From contig NC_086177.1 of assembly GCF_023053635.1 (NCBI RefSeq), forward strand, positions 97,436,001 through 97,500,000: a stretch of DNA of 64,000 nucleotides, given 5' to 3'. Of this stretch, positions 57,953 through 64,000 are shown piece by piece. The DNA is from Elgaria multicarinata webbii. Taxonomy: Eukaryota; Chordata; Lepidosauria; Squamata; Anguidae. How positions within the stretch are numbered: the first letter of the stretch is position 1; the number at the start of each line of letters is the position of its first letter. Below the pieces are notes generated by a model that made no database searches, was not told the DNA's origin, and saw only the letters and a program-made list of their open reading frames with translations. The translations under genes were made by a program, and so were the position numbers.

Positions 57953-58808
57953 TAGAATCATAGAATAGTAGAATTGGAAGGGGCCTAAAAGGCCATTGAG
58001 TCCAACCCCCTGCTCAATGCAGGAATCCACTCTACAGCATACTTGACAGATGCTTGTCCAGCTGCCTCTTGAAGGCCTTTAGTGTGGGAGAGCACTTAAC
58101 CTCCCTAGGTAACTGATTCCATTGTCGCACTGCTCTAACAGTCAAGAAATTTTTCCTGATGTCCAGTTGGAATCTGTTTTCCTTTAACTTGAGCCCGTTA
58201 TTCCGTGTCCTGCACTCTGGGAGGATCGAGAAGAGATCCTGGCCCTCCTCTGTGTGACAACCTTTTAAGTATTTGAAGAGTGCTATCATCTCTCCCCTCA
58301 ATCTTCTCTTTTCCACGCTAAATATGCCCAGTTCTTTCAGTTTCTCTTCATAGGGCTTTGTTTCTAGACCCATGATCATCCTGGTTGCCTCCTCTGTCTG
58401 CGTCCTTCTTGAAGTGTGGTGCCCAGAACTGGACGCAATACTCCAGATGAGGCCTAACTAGGGCCGAATAGAGAGGAACCAGCACCTCACTTGATTTGGA
58501 AACTATACTTTTATTAATGCAGCTCAAAATAACATTTGCCTTTTTTGCAGCCATATCGTATTGTTGGCTCATATTCAGCTTGTGATCTACAACAATTCCA
58601 AGATTCTTCTCATTTTTAGTATTGCTGAGCCAAGTATCCCCCCCCCATCTTGCAACAGTTCATTTGGTTTCTTTTTCCTCGGTGTAGAACTTGGCATTTA
58701 TTCCTATTAAATTTCATGCTGTTGTTTCCAGCCCAGCGCTGCAGCCTATCAAGTTCACTTTCAACTTTGATTCTGTGTTCCAGGGTATTAGCTATCCCAC
58801 CCAATTTT
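57953..58808 (-). mobile_element. CR1 LINE, 3' part
   Basis: On the minus strand reads KANVILSCINKSIVSKSSEV, LVPLYSALVRPHLEYCVQFW and APHFKKDADR. In another frame come LKELGIFSVEKRRLRGEMIA and NFLTVRAVRQWNQLPREV, followed by the ATTCTATGA-type 3' end at 57953. The reading frame breaks at least twice. Strongly 5' truncated. Better preserved than the CR1 at 22319. Confidence 0.9.
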
Positions 58809-58979
58809 GGCTTAGCCTACCTCACAGGGTTGTTGGAGGGGGGGCTAGGAAGGGGAGATGTTATTTCTGCCCTGAGCTCCTGGGAAGGAACAGAAGTACC
58901 ATAGATGCCTTACGCCAGGTCAGATGATTTCATCACCTATTCCGCTATTATATGTTTTCTACTCTAACTGCCAGCAAAA

Positions 58980-59245
58980 AAGTTACCTTCTTTCCAGCAG
59001 GCTATCTGAAAGCACACCCAAGTCATATGTAATATGCACATTTGATTTTTAAAAGATTTAGAAAGTAATGCTTCCAAAAACTGCATTAGCCTTTTATGCT
59101 GCAACATTACACTATTGGCTCACATTGAGAAATTGATAAAAAATGGTCACCTTCTTTCCAGCAGACCCAAGTCATATGTAATATGCACATCTGATATTTA
59201 AAAGATTTAGAAAGTAATGCTTCCAAAAACTGCATTAGCTTTTTG
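58980..59245. repeat. Direct duplication, about 105 bp
   Basis: ACCTTCTTTCCAGCAG followed by ACCCAAGTCATATGTAATAT, ATTTAGAAAGTAATGCTTCC and AAAAACTGCATTAGC occurs at about 58984-59093 and again at 59149-59240 in the same orientation, with few changes. Part of the unit resembles CR1. Confidence 0.75.
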
Positions 59246-59280
59246 TGTGGCTTTTATTCCTGTGTGTCGTTTATTACATA

Positions 59281-59370
59281 CTAACCCTGTTCAAAAGGCA
59301 TGCTAAACCACAGTGGTTAAGCATTTTGAGCTAAACATTATGGCTTAGAGTGTCATGTGAACCATGACAA
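59281..59370. mobile_element. Half of a CCTGTTCA-type MITE
   Basis: CCCTGTTCAAAAGGCATGCT then AAACCACAGTGGTTAAGC matches one half of 3124-3330. Confidence 0.5.
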
Positions 59371-59375
59371 TTGAT

Positions 59376-59690
59376 GGAATGAGACCCTTACTCATTAATC
59401 CAGTGGTGGTGTCTTCTTCGGCCTTCATTGTAGTTGGTGGAATGACTTTTCTTTTTTTAAAAAAATCCCTTCGGTTGATTTTTAATTATTATTGTTTTGC
59501 CCTAGAGCCTCAATGTTATTATGTAAACCATTGGTTTTTTGTTTATTGAATATAATATATAGGGTGGCCATCTTGATTTGTAAGCATGCTCAGTAGTGCC
59601 TCCTCCCCCCCACCTGCCTCAGCTATATTGGAACATTGAGAGAAAATGGCTGCCTCCTCTAGCAAATATTGTCAGTGTCTTCTCAGAAGT
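59376..59690. repeat. Diverged relative of the 56720-57010 block
   Basis: Shares GAGACCCTTAC, GTGGAATGAC, CTTTCTTTTTTTAAAA, CATGCTCAGTAG, a C-rich run and AAAATGGCTGCC in the same order as 56720-57010, with an extra insert around 59515-59575. The CpG positions of the other copy are mostly TpG or absent here. Confidence 0.5.
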
Positions 59691-59729
59691 ACGTCCCATT
59701 GAATGTAATGGTCTTATTCCCTGGAAAGT

Positions 59730-60303
<574 letters not shown>

Positions 60304-60536
60304 TTTGTTTGTTTATTTATTTATTACATTTCTATACCGCCCAATAGCCGGAGCTCTCTGGGCAGTTTAGAGCAGCCCTTCCCCAACCTGGTGCCCTCCA
60401 AAGATGTTGGACTACAACTCCCATCATTGCAAGTCAGTATGTCCCATGGACAGGAATGCTGCGACTTGTACTCTCAAACATGTGGAGAGGTGACTATGGG
60501 ATTCTGGAAAACTGATCGGGGAATGTTGTTCTAGAG

Positions 60537-60666
60537 CAGCCTTTCTCAACCTGGGGCGCTCCAGATGTGTTGGACTACAACTCCCAGAATGCCCCAGCCA
60601 GCTGGCTGGGGCATTCTGGGAGATGCAGTCCAACACATCTGGAGTGCCCCAGGTTGAGAACCACTG
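60537..60666. mobile_element. Foldback hAT-like MITE with 8 bp duplication
   Basis: CAGCCTTTCTCAACCTGGGG to its mirror, with TTCTAGAG at 60529-60536 and 60667-60674. Close relative of 26376-26500, and again with opposed ACTACAACTCCCAGAATGC-type motifs. Confidence 0.85.
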
Positions 60667-61491
60667 TTCTAGAGCAAGGGCAGGCAAAATGTAGCTCTCT
60701 AGATGTTTTAGCATTCAATTCATAAAAGTCTCTGTCAGCATGGACAGTGATCAAGAATGCTGTGACCGCAGAAGAATGCTGTGACCGCAGAGGATTTTTC
60801 TTAGTGTTCAGCAGTGTGAGATCAAAGGCAGAGCTACCACCTAATAGATTCATGTGTAAGGAAGGATTATTTTAAAAACTATTGATGAAAATGATTTTCG
60901 TCCTCACCATAACATGGGAGTTGCAGCGCAGCACATCTGGACAGCACCAGGCTGGAGAAGGATGGTTTATACTTGGGTCCTATACATGTCTTCTCAGAAG
61001 CCAGTGCCACTGAGTTTACTAGGGCTTCCCCCCAAGTGGTATAGGATTGCAAACTAATCTCATCTGAAAGGAGTTCAAGACACCCAAACTAATCCTTTTC
61101 TGTTCCTCTGTCACTCTGATGAGATGATGTATTGTGGAGGGATTGTGGGGAGTGAACAGTATATTTTGTATGAACACATTTTAAGAAAAAAATTGGTTCT
61201 TTGAAGGGCAGGGTATTTACGAAAAGCTGAAAGTGCCAGCTCTTGCTCTGGTTCTACATCTCCAACAAATAGTGCCCCTTCTGTTATCAGTCGTGCTGCT
61301 CTATGCGAGATGTGTGTGAGAAAAAAATATTGCGCAGCCCCTGTATTTGGTAAGGATATAGAACAGCATTCCCTCTCCTTCTGTCCCAGCTTTCCTGACC
61401 ATGGGACATACTGACTTGCAATGATGGGAGTTGTAGTCTAACACCTTTGGAGGGCACCAGGTTGGGGAAGGGCTGCACTAAAAAAAAATAG

Positions 61492-61757
61492 AAGTAGGTG
61501 GCCCTAAGTTGTTCGTCATCAGTTTTCCACAACCCCACAGTCACCTCTGCATATCCTATTCTCCATCCTGTCCTCATGGTTTATATCTGCTTTGGGAGAA
61601 TGAGAATTTCACTGGCACTTTCTGCCTCCTTAGGGAGGATGTGGCGTTATAGGCCTGTGAGCCTTAACTCTCAATTTCCCTGCTTTTTGGAGTTTGGTTG
61701 AAAACTGTACAGCCTATAACGTTGTTTTGTAAACCGTAGGTTTTTTGTTTATGGAAT
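61492..61757. repeat. Right arm of a 266 bp inverted repeat
   Basis: Reverse complement of 60038-60303 without a visible difference. The inverted similarity continues inward to about 61383 with several mismatches. The 67-codon open frame is a by-product present in both arms. Confidence 0.92.
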
Positions 61758-61919
61758 ATAGACATTTGCTTGGGCAAAAAACAGCTCACTGCTTGGCAGA
61801 ATGAAGCACTCTTGCTGGGAAATGTTCCCCACAAAACCATAGACCCCTTCAATAGACTGGGCCCTTGGTCTCTATTGAATATAGTTGTAGCAGTAGTTGT
61901 GGTAATACATAAAAATATC

Positions 61920-62500
61920 ATATTTGAAATGTTTGAAGTATTTCACATTATCTCACAGTCCTTTCTACGTTTTGTTAAGGTAGTCCATTCTCATTATGAA
62001 GTGCCCAATTTGAATTGCTGGTTTTGACCTCTAAAGCCCTGCATAGCTTGGGACCTCGATATCTAAAAGGAATGCCTCTCTTCCCATATGTACCCACCCC
62101 AATCGTGAGATCATTAATAGAGGGAGGCTCTTCTCCAAGCACCTCCTTCATCTGAAATGCGGAGGAAGCTACAAAGGGAGGGCCTTCTCATCAGTGGCCC
62201 CCTGTTTTTAGAACACTTCCTCTTGCATGAGACCTGCGTAAATGCCTTTTTGTCAGCATGCTTTTAACATCTTTGCAACATCATTTACAGGTTGTTAATA
62301 TTATTTGTCTCTGCTTTTGTGGTGGGTGATGTGTTTGTATTTTTCCTTGTGAGGCTGTTACATATCTTTGCGAGTAGATGATTTGACTGTGGTTGGTATT
62401 CTCTGTGCTGATTATGGATTTTTGTGGTTTTGGATTTTTCTGTTTGTTGATATTATTGTATTTCAGGTTCTTAATTAATTTTGAACTTATTCATTGTGTT
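61920..62500 (+). mobile_element. LINE 3' remnant
   Basis: Shows worn RT C-terminal features in mixed frames: KALHSLGPRYLK-like, PYVPTP, and a GGSYKGRAFSSVAP-like stretch at about 62155-62205, followed by a T/G-rich 3' region to about 62500. The family is close to that of 1697-2085. Confidence 0.55.
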
Positions 62501-62509
62501 GCGAGGCGA

Positions 62510-63500
62510 CTAACAACTAATGTCTCTTAAGCAATAGGCTCGGGCCTCTCTGGAAGCCTTTCAAGGAGAGGGAAGTTCCTTCGCTATTAGCATATTGGTT
62601 GACCTAGATTTTGGATGTGCTCTTTAGCTTTGGATACCTTGATGGAGATAAATATTCAAGAGCAAATGTGCCGTGCTGTTTTCACAGTGGCCTCCATCTG
62701 TAGGGAAAGATGGCAGAAGAATGAAATTCTTTAAAGAGCTAATAGGCAAAATGGCGATTTTATTGCTTCACTTTAAAGTGTTTGGCTGTACAAGTGTAAG
62801 CTAATAATACAAAAGAATCAGCAAATAATTGATAAAGTTCTTGACTGAGATGTGTAACACATTTGCTAGGAAAGGGTATCTATTATAAATCCCTTTTTCA
62901 TTGCAAATCATTCAATATTTAGTCAGAATTGTTAAAAGGCACAATGTCAGGCCTTTAATAAGTTGAGAAACCGCATTGCACACAACATTTACAATCCCAA
63001 TTGACAATGTGCAAACAGCTCTCACTTACAAGAGGTATTATTACAGCCTTAACTGTGCATTTTGTGTGCTGTGTAGCATTAAGCATGCATTTTAAAATCT
63101 CAGAAGCTTTGGATCCAGATTTATCCAGCCCCTGGAAAATGCTACACAAAGAGTCTGCAGACCCTGCTGAATGGTGTGAACTGTGGGGGGGGGGGGGGAT
63201 CCCCCCAAATTGAGTGAAGGTACCTTCTGTGAACAGAGCCCTTCTTCTTGTAGGAGGCAGTTCCTGGATCCAACCCTTTGTATATAAAGTTTGTTGAAGG
63301 CTACCAGGGCCTTCTGTGTTTTGGCACCTATTACTAATACGGCAAAAGTGGTTATGATGAAATATTTTAAGACAAAACATGATTATGGGATCTGGATTTA
63401 AAAGAGATGCTGCCCATAATTATTATGCCGAATTTTCTCCTTTCCTTTACCAAACCACATCAACTCAGAAAACCCGGTTTTCTTTGTTTTCCAAGTATTG
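62510..63500. other. DEPTOR intron, nothing recognised
   Basis: No gene, RNA or named repeat seen. One G-run at 63184-63198 may vary in length. Confidence 0.5.
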
Positions 63501-63514
63501 CTTCTCATTTTGTA

Positions 63515-63745
63515 GTGCAGCCTTTTCCAACCCTGGTGCCCAGATTACAACTCCCACTGACAGCTGGCTGGGGAAGATAGGATTTGTAATCTAAGACAAC
63601 TCTCCCACACTAGAGGCCTTCAAGAGGCAGCTGGACAACCATCTGTCAGGGATGCTTTAGGGTGGATCCCTGCATTGAGCAGGGGGCTGGATCCAATGAC
63701 CTTCCAACTCTACTATTCTATGATTCTATGACATCTGGAGGACAC
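63515..63745. mobile_element. Foldback MITE carrying a CR1 3' end
   Basis: CAGCCTTTTCCAACCCTGGT starts a foldback whose other half, ACATCTGGAGGACACCAGG, appears only after 63731. Between them, at about 63597-63731, is a plus-strand CR1 3' end (GGGATGCTTTAGGGTGGATC through CTATTCTATGATTCTATGA). GACA occurs on both sides. Confidence 0.75.
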
Positions 63746-64000
63746 CAGGTTCGGGGAGGCTTTGTAGGAGGTCCCTGTGGCTGAGACACAAGCAGTAAGA
63801 GGAATGTGGTATTGGAATATGGTATTAGCTGTCATGTGGCTGCAATATTATTGTCACATTCCCATGTCACCAGACGTGGAGAGGTCAGTGGGGACAAGAC
63901 ACACCTGGATTTTTTTTTAAAAAAAACCCGTCCTATACAGCAGCCCAGTGGTATGGGCTACTTCCATGTAACACAGGGATGGGCAACTTGTGACCCTCTA

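Overview
The window is vertebrate nuclear DNA and almost certainly comes from a squamate reptile (a lizard or close kin). It has intron-split genes with vertebrate-type protein sequence, CR1 and L2-type LINE remnants, Sauria-type tRNA-derived SINEs, many short palindromic hAT-like and Harbinger-like elements, and a non-autonomous Helitron. The gene order TAF2 - DSCC1 - DEPTOR, with the first two on the minus strand and DEPTOR on the plus strand, is the same as on human chromosome 8q24.12. This independently supports the gene calls, which rest on exon-by-exon protein matches recalled from the human proteins and on splice sites read here.

Layout. Positions 841-19618 (minus) hold the first eleven coding exons of TAF2, about 462 residues, covering the front of the aminopeptidase-like domain; the gene runs off the left edge. 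Its CpG-rich promoter lies at about 20.6-21.5 kb. The complete nine-exon coding region of DSCC1 lies at 23722-34804 (minus), 389 codons plus stop, and every exon phase joins correctly. Its promoter is at about 34.8-35.0 kb. Positions 35-43.9 kb are intergenic and made largely of transposon remnants, including an L2-type LINE and a solo LTR. DEPTOR starts at a CpG island at about 43.9-44.5 kb, with an apparently untranslated first exon whose donor is after 44470 and a first coding exon at 45441-45529. The rest of the window is DEPTOR intron, which contains a second CpG-rich block at 56.9-57.4 kb with its own splice donor.

The three genes do not form a pathway: TAF2 is a TFIID subunit, DSCC1 is part of the alternative clamp loader CTF18-RFC, and DEPTOR inhibits mTOR. 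They are neighbours through conserved synteny.

The most interesting points are these. The first coding intron of TAF2 fits only AT-AC ends. A five- to six-copy tandem array of about 65 bp, each copy with a ZNF143/THAP11-like motif, sits directly upstream of the DEPTOR promoter. A Helitron carries promoter-like cargo. The CAG-rich CpG block inside DEPTOR has a CpG-poor relative 2.6 kb away. A pair of 266 bp inverted arms are identical. Several insertions of one element into another keep their target-site duplications. I saw no CRISPR, tRNA gene or operon. Most short open frames in the window are chance or transposon-derived.
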